Below are positions 37,196 through 50,650 of a stretch of DNA of 64,000 nucleotides, piece after piece. The notes under the pieces were generated by a model, which saw only the letters and a list, made by a program, of their open reading frames with translations, had not been told where the DNA came from and made no database searches. Positions within the stretch are counted from its first letter, which is position 1, and each line of letters begins with the position of its first letter. This DNA comes from Petrolisthes cinctipes. Its lineage: Eukaryota; Arthropoda; Malacostraca; Decapoda; Porcellanidae. The position numbers and the translations under genes were made by a program. The stretch lies in the NCBI GenBank assembly GCA_033782935.1, contig JAWQEG010000286.1:4415501-4479500 (forward strand), in the 5' to 3' direction.

Positions 37196-38187
37196 GTGTT
37201 AGAGTATTTTCAAAATACATGCTCAAAACATATTGAAAATCGATCTTTTAGGTGCACAAAAGTCGATATGTGCATGCATCTTCAGTACCCGTTTATATCT
37301 CAAATTCAGGCTCAAAACACCCGAAAATTCAATATTTTGGGGTCCCAGAAGCAATCTGTACATGCCTACTCAGTGTTAGAGTATTTTCAAAATACAGGCC
37401 CAAAACATGCTGAAAATCGATATTTTAGATGCCCAAAGTCAATATGTGCATGTATCTTCTGTACCCGTTTATATCTCAAATTCAGGCTCAAAATACCCGA
37501 AAATTCAATATTTTGGGGTCCCAGAAGCAATCTGTACATGCCTACACAGTGCTAGAATATTTTCAAAAAAAAGGCTAAAAACATGCTAAAAATCGACATT
37601 TTAGGTGCCGAAAAATCGATATCTCAAATTCAGTCCCAAAACACCCGAAAATTCGATATTTAGAGGTCCCAGAAGGTATCTGTACATGCCTACTGCGTGT
37701 TAGAGTATTTTCAAAATACAGGCCAAAAAAATACTGAAAATCGATCTTTTAGGTGCCCAAAAGTTGATATGTGCATACATCTTCTGTACCCGTTTATATC
37801 TCAAATTCTGGCCCTAAACACCCGAAAATTCGATATTTTGCGGTCCCAGAAGCGATCTGTACATGCCTACTCCGTGTTAGAGTATTTTCAAAATTCAGGC
37901 CCAAAACATGCTGAAAATCGATATTTTTGGTGCCCAAAGTCAATATGTGTATGTATCTTCTGTACCCGTTTATATCTCAAATTCAGGCTCAAAACACCCG
38001 AAAATTCAATATTTTGGGGTCCCAGAAGCAATCTGTACAGTGCTAGAATATTTTCAAAATATAGGCTAAAAACATGCTAAAAATCGATCTTTTAGGTGCC
38101 AAAAAGTCGATATCTCAAATTCAGTCCCAAAACACCCGAAAATTCGATATTTAGGGGTCCCAGAAGCGATCTGTACATGCCTACTCC
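37196..38187 (+). repeat. U40: 6-mer (992 bp), block copy 1, part 1
   Basis: Markers are B with caaaatacccg, C with tttcaaaaaaaaggc and gccgaaaaatc, C end ctgcgtg, D with agttgatatg, and E with gtgtatgtatc. Confidence 0.94.
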
Positions 38188-39179
38188 GTGTTAGAGTATT
38201 TTCAAAATACATGCTCAAAACATACTGAAAATCGATCTTTTAGGTGCACAAAAGTCGATATGTGCATGCATCTTCAGTACCCGTTTATATCTCAAATTCA
38301 GGCTCAAAACATCCGAAAATTCAATATTTTGGGGTCCCAGAAGCAATCTGTACATGCCTACTCAGTGTTAGAGTATTTTCAAAATACAGGCCCAAAACAT
38401 GCTGAAAATCGATATTTTAGATGCCCAAAGTCAATATGTGCATGTATCTTCTGTACCCGTTTATATCTCAAATTCAGGCTCAAAACACCCGAAAATTCAA
38501 TATTTTGGGATCTCAGAAGCAATCTGTACATGCCTACACAGTGCTAGAATATTTTCAAAATATAAGCTAAAAACATGCTAAAAATCGACATTTTAGGTGC
38601 CAAAAAATCGATATCTCAAATTCAGTCCCAAAACACCCGAAAATTCGATATTTAGAGGTCCCAGAAGAAATCTGTACATGCCTACTCCGTGTTAGAGTAT
38701 TTTCAAAATACAGGCCAAAAAAATACTGAAAATCGATCTTTTAGGTGCCCAAAAGTCGATATGTGCATACATCTTCTGTACCCGTTTATATCTCAAATTC
38801 TGGCCCTAAACACCCGCAAATTCGATATTTTGGGGTCCCAGAAGCGATCTGTACATGCCTACTCCGTGTTAGAGTATTTTCAAAATTCAGGCCCAAAACA
38901 TGCTGAAAATCGATATTTTTGGTGCCCAAAGTCAATATGTGCATGTATCTTCTGTACCCGTTTATATCTCAAATTCAGGCTCAAAACACCCGAAAATTCA
39001 ATATTTTGGGGTCCCAGAAGCAATCTGTACAGTGCTAGAATATTTTCAAAATATAGGCTAAAAACATGCTAAAAATCGATCTTTTAGGTGCCAAAAAGTC
39101 GATATCTCAAATTCAGTCCCAAAACACCCGAAAATTCGATATTTAGGGGTCCCAGAAGCGATCTGTACATGCCTACTCC
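38188..39179 (+). repeat. U41: 6-mer (992 bp), block copy 1, part 2
   Basis: Markers are A with aacatccg, B with gggatctcag, and C with ataagctaaa and agaagaaatctg. Confidence 0.94.
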
Positions 39180-40684
39180 GTGTTTGAGTATTTTCAAAAT
39201 ACATGCTCAAAACATATTGAAAATCGATCTTTTAGGTGCACAAAAGTCGATATGTGCATGCATCTTCAGTACCCGTTTATATCTCAAATTCAGGCTCAAA
39301 ACACCCGAAAATTCAATATTTTGGGGTCCCAGAAGCAATCTGTACATGCCTACACAGTGCTAGAATATTTTCAAAATATTGGCTAAAAACATGCTAAAAA
39401 TCGACATTTTAGGTGCCAAAAAATCGATATCTCAAATTCAGTCCCAAAACACCCGAAAATTCGATATTTAGAGGTCCCAGAAGGTATATGTACATGCCTA
39501 CTCCGTGTTAGAGTATTTTCAAAATACATGCCAAAAAAATACTGAAAATCGATCTTTTTGGTGCCCAAAAGTCGATATGTGCATACATCTTCTGTACCCG
39601 TTTATATCTCAAATTCTGGCCCTAAACACCCGAAAATTCGATATTTTGGGGTCCCAGAAGCGATCTGTACATGCCTACTCCGTGTTAGAGTATTTTCAAA
39701 ATTCAGGCCCAAAACATGCTGAAAATCGATATTTTTGGTGCCCAAAGTCAATATGTGCATGTATCTTCTGTACCCGTTTATATCTCAAATTCAGGCTCAA
39801 AACACCCGAAAATTCAATATTTTGGGGTCCCAGAAGCAATCTGTACATGCCTACTCAGTGTTAGAGTATTTTCAAAATACAGGCCCAAAACATGCTGAAA
39901 ATCGATATTTTAGATGCCCAAAGTCAATATGTGCATGTATCTTCTGTACCCGTTTATATCTCAAATTCAGGCTCAAAACACCCGAAAATTCAATATTTTG
40001 GGGTCCCAGAAGCAATCTGTACATGCCTACACAGTGCTAGAATATTTTCAAAATATAGGCTAAAAACATGCTAAAAATCGACATTTTAGGTGCCAAAAAA
40101 TCGATATCTCAAATTCAGTCCCAAAACACCCGAAAATTCGATATTTAGAGGTCCCAGAAGGTATCTGTACATGCCTACTCCGTGTTAGAGTATTTTCAAA
40201 ATACAGGCCAAAAAAATACTGAAAATCGATCTTTTAGGTGCCCAAAAGTCGATATGTGCATACATCTTCTGTACCCGTTTATATCTCAAATTCTGGCCCT
40301 AAACACCCGAAAATTCGATATTTTGGGGTCCCAGAAGCGATCTGTACATGCCTACTCCGTGTTAGAGTATTTTCAAAATTCAGGCCCAAAAAACATGCTG
40401 AAAATCGATATTTTTGGTGCCCAAAGTCAATATGTGCATGTATCTTCTGTACCCGTTTATATCTCAAATTCAGGCTCAAAACACCCGAAAATTCAATATT
40501 TTGGGGTCCCAGAAGCAATCTGTACATGCCTACACAGTGCTAGAATATTTTCAAAATATAGGCTAAAAACATGCTAAAAATCGACATTTTAGGTGCCAAA
40601 AAGTCGATATCTCAAATTCAGTCCCAAAACACCCGAAAATTCGATATTTAGGGGTCCCAGAAGCGATCTGTACATGCCTACTCC
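39180..40684 (+). repeat. U42: 9-mer (1505 bp), block copy 1, part 3
   Basis: Order A/B-C-D-E/A-B-C-D-E(178)-C/F. Markers are gtgtttgag, aatattggc, ggtatatgta, atctttttgg in D, and gcccaaaaaacatg in the long E. Confidence 0.92.
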
Positions 40685-41676
40685 GTGTTAGAGTATTTTC
40701 AAAATACATGCTCAAAACATATTGAAAATCGATCTTTTAGGTGCACAAAAGTCGATATGTGCATGCATCTTCAGTACCCGTTTATATCTCAAATTCAGGC
40801 TCAAAACACCCGAAAATTCAATATTTTGGGGTCCCAGAAGCAATCTGTACATGCCTACTCAGTGTTAGAGTATTTTCAAAATACAGGCCCAAAACATGCT
40901 GAAAATCGATATTTTAGATGCCCAAAGTCAATATGTGCATGTATCTTCTGTACCCGTTTATATCTCAAATTCAGGCTCAAAATACCCGAAAATTCAATAT
41001 TTTGGGGTCCCAGAAGCAATCTGTACATGCCTACACAGTGCTAGAATATTTTCAAAAAAAAGGCTAAAAACATGCTAAAAATCGACATTTTAGGTGCCGA
41101 AAAATCGATATCTCAAATTCAGTCCCAAAACACCCGAAAATTCGATATTTAGAGGTCCCAGAAGGTATCTGTACATGCCTACTGCGTGTTAGAGTATTTT
41201 CAAAATACAGGCCAAAAAAATACTGAAAATCGATCTTTTAGGTGCCCAAAAGTTGATATGTGCATACATCTTCTGTACCCGTTTATATCTCAAATTCTGG
41301 CCCTAAACACCCGAAAATTCGATATTTTGCGGTCCCAGAAGCGATCTGTACATGCCTACTCCGTGTTAGAGTATTTTCAAAATTCAGGCCCAAAACATGC
41401 TGAAAATCGATATTTTTGGTGCCCAAAGTCAATATGTGTATGTATCTTCTGTACCCGTTTATATCTCAAATTCAGGCTCAAAACACCCGAAAATTCAATA
41501 TTTTGGGGTCCCAGAAGCAATCTGTATAGTGCTAGAATATTTTCAAAATATAGGCTAAAAACATGCTAAAAATCGATCTTTTAGGTGCCAAAAAGTCGAT
41601 ATCTCAAATTCAGTCCCAAAACACCCGAAAATTCGATATTTAGGGGTCCCAGAAGCGATCTGTACATGCCTACTCC
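40685..41676 (+). repeat. U43: 6-mer (992 bp), copy of U40
   Basis: All U40 markers are present. One private change is ctgtatagtgc near 41526. Confidence 0.94.
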
Positions 41677-42668
41677 GTGTTAGAGTATTTTCAAAATACA
41701 TGCTCAAAACATACTGAAAATCGATCTTTTAGGTGCACAAAAGTCGATATGTGCATGCATCTTCAGTACCCGTTTATATCTCAAATTCAGGCTCAAAACA
41801 TCCGAAAATTCAATATTTTGGGGTCCCAGAAGCAATCTGTACATGCCTACTCAGTGTTAGAGTATTTTCAAAATACAGGCCCAAAACATGCTGAAAATCG
41901 ATATTTTAGATGCCCAAAGTCAATATGTGCATGTATCTTCTGTACCCGTTTATATCTCAAATTCAGGCTCAAAACACCCGAAAATTCAATATTTTGGGAT
42001 CTCAGAAGCAATCTGTACATGCCTACACAGTGCTAGAATATTTTCAAAATATAAGCTAAAAACATGCTAAAAATCGACATTTTAGGTGCCAAAAAATCGA
42101 TATCTCAAATTCAGTCCCAAAACACCCGAAAATTCGATATTTAGAGGTCCCAGAAGAAATCTGTACATGCCTACTCCGTGTTAGAGTATTTTCAAAATAC
42201 AGGCCAAAAAAATACTGAAAATCGATCTTTTAGGTGCCCAAAAGTCGATATGTGCATACATCTTCTGTACCCGTTTATATCTCAAATTCTGGCCCTAAAC
42301 ACCCGCAAATTCGATATTTTGGGGTCCCAGAAGCGATCTGTACATGCCTACTCCGTGTTAGAGTATTTTCAAAATTCAGGCCCAAAACATGCTGAAAATC
42401 GATATTTTTGGTGCCCAAAGTCAATATGTGCATGTATCTTCTGTACCCGTTTATATCTCAAATTCAGGCTCAAAACACCCGAAAATTCAATATTTTGGGG
42501 TCCCAGAAGCAATCTGTACAGTGCTAGAATATTTTCAAAATATAGGCTAAAAACATGCTAAAAATCGATCTTTTAGGTGCCAAAAAGTCGATATCTCAAA
42601 TTCAGTCCCAAAACACCCGAAAATTCGATATTTAGGGGTCCCAGAAGCGATCTGTACATGCCTACTCC
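41677..42668 (+). repeat. U44: 6-mer (992 bp), copy of U41
   Basis: All U41 markers are present (aacatccg, gggatctcag, ataagctaaa, agaagaaatctg). Confidence 0.94.
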
Positions 42669-44173
42669 GTGTTTGAGTATTTTCAAAATACATGCTCAAA
42701 ACATATTGAAAATCGATCTTTTAGGTGCACAAAAGTCGATATGTGCATGCATCTTCAGTACCCGTTTATATCTCAAATTCAGGCTCAAAACACCCGAAAA
42801 TTCAATATTTTGGGGTCCCAGAAGCAATCTGTACATGCCTACACAGTGCTAGAATATTTTCAAAATATTGGCTAAAAACATGCTAAAAATCGACATTTTA
42901 GGTGCCAAAAAATCGATATCTCAAATTCAGTCCCAAAACACCCGAAAATTCGATATTTAGAGGTCCCAGAAGGTATATGTACATGCCTACTCCGTGTTAG
43001 AGTATTTTCAAAATACATGCCAAAAAAATACTGAAAATCGATCTTTTTGGTGCCCAAAAGTCGATATGTGCATACATCTTCTGTACCCGTTTATATCTCA
43101 AATTCTGGCCCTAAACACCCGAAAATTCGATATTTTGGGGTCCCAGAAGCGATCTGTACATGCCTACTCCGTGTTAGAGTATTTTCAAAATTCAGGCCCA
43201 AAACATGCTGAAAATCGATATTTTTGGTGCCCAAAGTCAATATGTGCATGTATCTTCTGTACCCGTTTATATCTCAAATTCAGGCTCAAAACACCCGAAA
43301 ATTCAATATTTTGGGGTCCCAGAAGCAATCTGTACATGCCTACTCAGTGTTAGAGTATTTTCAAAATACAGGCCCAAAACATGCTGAAAATCGATATTTT
43401 AGATGCCCAAAGTCAATATGTGCATGTATCTTCTGTACCCGTTTATATCTCAAATTCAGGCTCAAAACACCCGAAAATTCAATATTTTGGGGTCCCAGAA
43501 GCAATCTGTACATGCCTACACAGTGCTAGAATATTTTCAAAATATAGGCTAAAAACATGCTAAAAATCGACATTTTAGGTGCCAAAAAATCGATATCTCA
43601 AATTCAGTCCCAAAACACCCGAAAATTCGATATTTAGAGGTCCCAGAAGGTATCTGTACATGCCTACTCCGTGTTAGAGTATTTTCAAAATACAGGCCAA
43701 AAAAATACTGAAAATCGATCTTTTAGGTGCCCAAAAGTCGATATGTGCATACATCTTCTGTACCCGTTTATATCTCAAATTCTGGCCCTAAACACCCGAA
43801 AATTCGATATTTTGGGGTCCCAGAAGCGATCTGTACATGCCTACTCCGTGTTAGAGTATTTTCAAAATTCAGGCCCAAAAAACATGCTGAAAATCGATAT
43901 TTTTGGTGCCCAAAGTCAATATGTGCATGTATCTTCTGTACCCGTTTATATCTCAAATTCAGGCTCAAAACACCCGAAAATTCAATATTTTGGGGTCCCA
44001 GAAGCAATCTGTACATGCCTACACAGTGCTAGAATATTTTCAAAATATAGGCTAAAAACATGCTAAAAATCGACATTTTAGGTGCCAAAAAATAGATATC
44101 TCAAATTCAGTCCCAAAACACCCGAAAATTCGATATTTAGGGGTCCCAGAAGCGATCTGTACATGCCTACTCC
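42669..44173 (+). repeat. U45: 9-mer (1505 bp), copy of U42
   Basis: Same order and markers as U42, but the last short monomer reads aaaaaatagatatc. Confidence 0.92.
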
Positions 44174-45165
44174 GTGTTAGAGTATTTTCAAAATACATGC
44201 TCAAAACATATTGAAAATCGATCTCTTAGGTGCACAAAAGTCGATATGTGCATGCATCTTCAGTACCCGTTTATATCTCAAATTCAGGCTCAAAACACCC
44301 GAAAATTCAATATTTTGGGGTCCCAGAAGCAATCTGTACATGCCTACTCAGTGTTAGAGTATTTTCAAAATACAGGCCCAAAACATGCTGAAAATCGATA
44401 TTTTAGATGCCCAAAGTCAATATGTGCATGTATCTTCTGTACCCGTTTATATCTCAAATTCAGGCTCAAAACACCCGAAAATTCAATATTTTGGGGTCCC
44501 AGAAGCAATCTGTACATGCCTACACAGTGCTAGAATATTTTCAAAATATAGGCTAAAAACATGCTAAAAATCGACATTTTAGGTGCCAAAAAATCGATAT
44601 CTCAAATTCAGTCCCAAAACACCCGAAAATTCGATATTTAGAGGTCCCAGAAGGTATCTGTACATGCCTACTCCGTGTTAGAGTATTTTTAAAATACAGG
44701 CCAAAAAAATACTGAAAATCAATCTTTTAGGTGCCCAAAAGTCGATATGTGCATACATCTTCTGTACCCGTTTATATCTCAAATTCTGGCCCTAAACACC
44801 CGAAAATTCAATATTTTGGGGTCCCAGAAGCGATCTGTACATGCCTACTCCGTGTTAGAGTATTTTCAAAATTCAGGCCCAAAACATGCTGAAAATCGAT
44901 ATTTTTGGTGCCCAAAGTCAATATGTGCATGTAACTTCTGTACCCGTTTATATCTCAAATTCAGGCTCAAAACACCCGAAAATTCAATATTTTTGGGTCC
45001 CTGAAGCAATCTGTACAGTGCTAGAATATTTTCAAAATATAGGCTAAAAACATGCTAAAAATCGATCTTTTAGGTGCCAAAAAGTCGATATCTCAAATTC
45101 AGTCCCAAAACACCCGAAAATTCGATATTTAGGGGTCCCAGAAGCGATCTGTACATGCCTACTCC
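44174..45165 (+). repeat. U46: 6-mer (992 bp)
   Basis: Canonical order with the atctcttagg, tatttttaaaatac and gtaacttctg marker set. D has aatcaatctttt and an attcaatattttgggg end. Confidence 0.93.
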
Positions 45166-45656
45166 GTGTTAGAGTATTTTCAAAATACATGCTCAAAACA
45201 TATTGAAAATCGATCTTTTAGGTGCACAAAAGTCGATATGTGCATGCATCTTCTGTACCCGTTTATATCTCAAATTCTGGCCCTAAACACCCGCAAATTC
45301 GATATTTTGGGGTCCCAGAAGCGATCTGTACATGCCTACTCCGTGTTAGAGTATTTTCAAAATTCAGGCCCAAAACATGCTGAAAATCGATATTTTTGGT
45401 GCCCAAAGTCAATATGTGCATGTATCTTCTGTACCCGTTTATATCTCAAATTCAGGCTCAAAACACCCGAAAATTCAATATTTTGGGGTCCCAGAAGCAA
45501 TCTGTACAGTGCTAGAATATTTTCAAAATATAGGCTAAAAACATGCTAAAAATCGATCTTTTAGGTGCCAAAAAGTCGATATCTCAAATTCAGTCCCAAA
45601 ACACCCGAAAATTCGATATTTAGGGGTCCCAGAAGCGATCTGTACATGCCTACTCC
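45166..45656 (+). repeat. U47: 3-mer, A/D hybrid-E-F (491 bp)
   Basis: Begins as A (acatgctc, gcatgcatc) and switches to D at cttctgtaccc with ttctggccctaaac. This is the only A-to-D join seen, and it links a copy-2-like left side to a stretch that matches 42262 onward (offset 2988). Confidence 0.91.
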
Positions 45657-47161
45657 GTGTTTGAGTATTTTCAAAATACATGCTCAAAACATATTGAAAA
45701 TCGATCTTTTAGGTGCACAAAAGTCGATATGTGCATGCATCTTCAGTACCCGTTTATATCTCAAATTCAGGCTCAAAACACCCGAAAATTCAATATTTTG
45801 GGGTCCCAGAAGCAATCTGTACATGCCTACACAGTGCTAGAATATTTTCAAAATATTGGCTAAAAACATGCTAAAAATCGACATTTTAGGTGCCAAAAAA
45901 TCGATATCTCAAATTCAGTCCCAAAACACCCGAAAATTCGATATTTAGAGGTCCCAGAAGGTATATGTACATGCCTACTCCGTGTTAGAGTATTTTCAAA
46001 ATACATGCCAAAAAAATACTGAAAATCGATCTTTTTGGTGCCCAAAAGTCGATATGTGCATACATCTTCTGTACCCGTTTATATCTCAAATTCTGGCCCT
46101 AAACACCCGAAAATTCGATATTTTGGGGTCCCAGAAGCGATCTGTACATGCCTACTCCGTGTTAGAGTATTTTCAAAATTCAGGCCCAAAACATGCTGAA
46201 AATCGATATTTTTGGTGCCCAAAGTCAATATGTGCATGTATCTTCTGTACCCGTTTATATCTCAAATTCAGGCTCAAAACACCCGAAAATTCAATATTTT
46301 GGGGTCCCAGAAGCAATCTGTACATGCCTACTCAGTGTTAGAGTATTTTCAAAATACAGGCCCAAAACATGCTGAAAATCGATATTTTAGATGCCCAAAG
46401 TCAATATGTGCATGTATCTTCTGTACCCGTTTATATCTCAAATTCAGGCTCAAAACACCCGAAAATTCAATATTTTGGGGTCCCAGAAGCAATCTGTACA
46501 TGCCTACACAGTGCTAGAATATTTTCAAAATATAGGCTAAAAACATGCTAAAAATCGACATTTTAGGTGCCAAAAAATCGATATCTCAAATTCAGTCCCA
46601 AAACACCCGAAAATTCGATATTTAGAGGTCCCAGAAGGTATCTGTACATGCCTACTCCGTGTTAGAGTATTTTCAAAATACAGGCCAAAAAAATACTGAA
46701 AATCGATCTTTTAGGTGCCCAAAAGTCGATATGTGCATACATCTTCTGTACCCGTTTATATCTCAAATTCTGGCCCTAAACACCCGAAAATTCGATATTT
46801 TGGGGTCCCAGAAGCGATCTGTACATGCCTACTCCGTGTTAGAGTATTTTCAAAATTCAGGCCCAAAAAACATGCTGAAAATCGATATTTTTGGTGCCCA
46901 AAGTCAATATGTGCATGTATCTTCTGTACCCGTTTATATCTCAAATTCAGGCTCAAAACACCCGAAAATTCAATATTTTGGGGTCCCAGAAGCAATCTGT
47001 ACATGCCTACACAGTGCTAGAATATTTTCAAAATATAGGCTAAAAACATGCTAAAAATCGACATTTTAGGTGCCAAAAAGTCGATATCTCAAATTCAGTC
47101 CCAAAACACCCGAAAATTCGATATTTAGGGGTCCCAGAAGCGATCTGTACATGCCTACTCC
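45657..47161 (+). repeat. U48: 9-mer (1505 bp), extra copy of U42
   Basis: Same order and markers as U42. It ends with aaaaagtcgat, as in copy 1. Confidence 0.92.
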
Positions 47162-48153
47162 GTGTTAGAGTATTTTCAAAATACATGCTCAAAACATATT
47201 GAAAATCGATCTTTTAGGTGCACAAAAGTCGATATGTGCATGCATCTTCAGTACCCGTTTATATCTCAAATTCAGGCTCAAAACACCCGAAAATTCAATA
47301 TTTTGGGGTCCCAGAAGCAATCTGTACATGCCTACTCAGTGTTAGAGTATTTTCAAAATACAGGCCCAAAACATGCTGAAAATCGATATTTTAGATACCC
47401 AAAGTCAATATGTGCATGTATCTTCTGTACCCGTTTATATCTCAAATTCAGGCTCAAAATACCCGAAAATTCAATATTTTGGGGTCCCAGAAACAATCTG
47501 TACATGCCTACACAGTGCTAGAATATTTTCAAAAAAAAGGCTAAAAACATGCTAAAAATCGACATTTTAGGTGCCGAAAAATCGATATCTCAAATTCAGT
47601 CCCAAAACACCCGAAAATTCGATATTTAGAGGTCCCAGAAGGTATCTGTACATGCCTACTGCGTGTTAGAGTATTTTCAAAATACAGGCCAAAAAAATAC
47701 TGAAAATCGATCTTTTAGGTGCCCAAAAGTTGATATGTGCATACATCTTCTGTACCCGTTTATATCTCAAATTCTGGCCCTAAACACCCGAAAATTCGAT
47801 ATTTTGCGGTCCCAGAAGCGATCTGTACATGCCTACTCCGTGTTAGAGTATTTTCAAAATTCAGGCCCAAAACATGCTGAAAATCGATATTTTTGGTGCC
47901 CAAAGTCAATATGTGTATGTATCTTCTGTACCCGTTTATATCTCAAATTCAGGCTCAAAACACCCGAAAATTCAATATTTTGGGGTCCCAGAAGCAATCT
48001 GTACAGTGCTAGAATATTTTCAAAATATAGGCTAAAAACATGCTAAAAATCGATCTTTTAGGTGCCAAAAAGTCGATATCTCAAATTCAGTCCCAAAACA
48101 CCCGAAAATTCGATATTTAGGGGTCCCAGAAGCGATCTGTACATGCCTACTCC
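47162..48153 (+). repeat. U49: 6-mer (992 bp), copy of U40
   Basis: All U40 markers are present, with private changes ttagataccc and agaaacaatctg in B. E has ctgtacagtgc as in copy 1. Confidence 0.94.
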
Positions 48154-49145
48154 GTGTTAGAGTATTTTCAAAATACATGCTCAAAACATACTGAAAATCG
48201 ATCTTTTAGGTGCACAAAAGTCGATATGTGCATGCATCTTCAGTACCCGTTTATATCTCAAATTCAGGCTCAAAACATCCGAAAATTCAATATTTTGGGG
48301 TCCCAGAAGCAATCTGTACATGCCTACTCAGTGTTAGAGTATTTTCAAAATACAGGCCCAAAACATGCTGAAAATCGATATTTTAGATGCCCAAAGTCAA
48401 TATGTGCATGTATCTTCTGTACCCGTTTATATCTCAAATTCAGGCTCAAAACACCCGAAAATTCAATATTTTGGGATCTCAGAAGCAATCTGTACATGCC
48501 TACACAGTGCTAGAATATTTTCAAAATATAAGCTAAAAACATGCTAAAAATCGACATTTTAGGTGCCAAAAAATCGATATCTCAAATTCAGTCCCAAAAC
48601 ACCCGAAAATTCGATATTTAGAGGTCCCAGAAGAAATCTGTACATGCCTACTCCGTGTTAGAGTATTTTCAAAATACAGGCCAAAAAAATACTGAAAATC
48701 GATCTTTTAGGTGCCCAAAAGTCGATATGTGCATACATCTTCTGTACCCGTTTATATCTCAAATTCTGGCCCTAAACACCCGCAAATTCGATATTTTGGG
48801 GTCCCAGAAGCGATCTGTACATGCCTACTCCGTGTTAGAGTATTTTCAAAATTCAGGCCCAAAACATGCTGAAAATCGATATTTTTGGTGCCCAAAGTCA
48901 ATATGTGCATGTATCTTCTGTACCCGTTTATATCTCAAATTCAGGCTCAAAACACCCGAAAATTCAATATTTTGGGGTCCCAGAAGCAATCTGTACAGTG
49001 CTAGAATATTTTCAAAATATAGGCTAAAAACATGCTAAAAATCGATCTTTTAGGTGCCAAAAAGTCGATATCTCAAATTCAGTCCCAAAACACCCGAAAA
49101 TTCGATATTTAGGGGTCCCAGAAGCGATCTGTACATGCCTACTCC
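48154..49145 (+). repeat. U50: 6-mer (992 bp), copy of U41
   Basis: All U41 markers are present. Confidence 0.94.
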
Positions 49146-50650
49146 GTGTTTGAGTATTTTCAAAATACATGCTCAAAACATATTGAAAATCGATCTTTTA
49201 GGTGCACAAAAGTCGATATGTGCATGCATCTTCAGTACCCGTTTATATCTCAAATTCAGGCTCAAAACACCCGAAAATTCAATATTTTGGGGTCCCAGAA
49301 GCAATCTGTACATGCCTACACAGTGCTAGAATATTTTCAAAATATTGGCTAAAAACATGCTAAAAATCGACATTTTAGGTGCCAAAAAATCGATATCTCA
49401 AATTCAGTCCCAAAACACCCGAAAATTCGATATTTAGAGGTCCCAGAAGGTATATGTACATGCCTACTCCGTGTTAGAGTATTTTCAAAATACATGCCAA
49501 AAAAATACTGAAAATCGATCTTTTTGGTGCCCAAAAGTCGATATGTGCATACATCTTCTGTACCCGTTTATATCTCAAATTCTGGCCCTAAACACCCGAA
49601 AATTCGATATTTTGGGGTCCCAGAAGCGATCTGTACATGCCTACTCCGTGTTAGAGTATTTTCAAAATTCAGGCCCAAAACATGCTGAAAATCGATATTT
49701 TTGGTGCCCAAAGTCAATATGTGCATGTATCTTCTGTACCCGTTTATATCTCAAATTCAGGCTCAAAACACCCGAAAATTCAATATTTTGGGGTCCCAGA
49801 AGCAATCTGTACATGCCTACTCAGTGTTAGAGTATTTTCAAAATACAGGCCCAAAACATGCTGAAAATCGATATTTTAGATGCCCAAAGTCAATATGTGC
49901 ATGTATCTTCTGTACCCGTTTATATCTCAAATTCAGGCTCAAAACACCCGAAAATTCAATATTTTGGGGTCCCAGAAGCAATCTGTACATGCCTACACAG
50001 TGCTAGAATATTTTCAAAATATAGGCTAAAAACATGCTAAAAATCGACATTTTAGGTGCCAAAAAATCGATATCTCAAATTCAGTCCCAAAACACCCGAA
50101 AATTCGATATTTAGAGGTCCCAGAAGGTATCTGTACATGCCTACTCCGTGTTAGAGTATTTTCAAAATACAGGCCAAAAAAATACTGAAAATCGATCTTT
50201 TAGGTGCCCAAAAGTCGATATGTGCATACATCTTCTGTACCCGTTTATATCTCAAATTCTGGCCCTAAACACCCGAAAATTCGATATTTTGGGGTCCCAG
50301 AAGCGATCTGTACATGCCTACTCCGTGTTAGAGTATTTTCAAAATTCAGGCCCAAAAAACATGCTGAAAATCGATATTTTTGGTGCCCAAAGTCAATATG
50401 TGCATGTATCTTCTGTACCCGTTTATATCTCAAATTCAGGCTCAAAACACCCGAAAATTCAATATTTTGGGGTCCCAGAAGCAATCTGTACATGCCTACA
50501 CAGTGCTAGAATATTTTCAAAATATAGGCTAAAAACATGCTAAAAATCGACATTTTAGGTGCCAAAAAATAGATATCTCAAATTCAGTCCCAAAACACCC
50601 GAAAATTCGATATTTAGGGGTCCCAGAAGCGATCTGTACATGCCTACTCC
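49146..50650 (+). repeat. U51: 9-mer (1505 bp), copy of U42
   Basis: Same order and markers as U42. It ends aaaaaatagatatc as in copy 2. Confidence 0.92.

Larger units (their letters stand above)
37196..40684 (+). repeat. 3489-bp super-unit, copy 1
   Basis: Three HOR units (992 + 992 + 1505 bp, 21 monomers) that recur as a block at 40685 and 47162. The offset of 3489 bp to copy 2 holds for every monomer and private marker checked. The end differs, aaaaagtcgat here against aaaaaatagat in copies 2 and 3. Confidence 0.93.
40685..44173 (+). repeat. 3489-bp super-unit, copy 2
   Basis: Directly follows copy 1. The differences I noticed are tatagtgc near 41526 and the final aaaaaatagat near 44091, so the copies are almost identical. 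Confidence 0.93.
47162..50650 (+). repeat. 3489-bp super-unit, copy 3
   Basis: Offset 6477 bp from copy 2, and the match continues into the following unit (44174 onward against 50651 onward) up to the A/D join of U47. Its marker states are a mixture of copies 1 and 2. Confidence 0.93.

Noticed and set aside
37196..50650. Assembly artefact as the explanation of the 3489-bp copies
   Set aside because: It cannot be excluded without reads, but each copy has its own changes (near 41526, 47397, 47491 and at the block ends), which argues for real separate copies.
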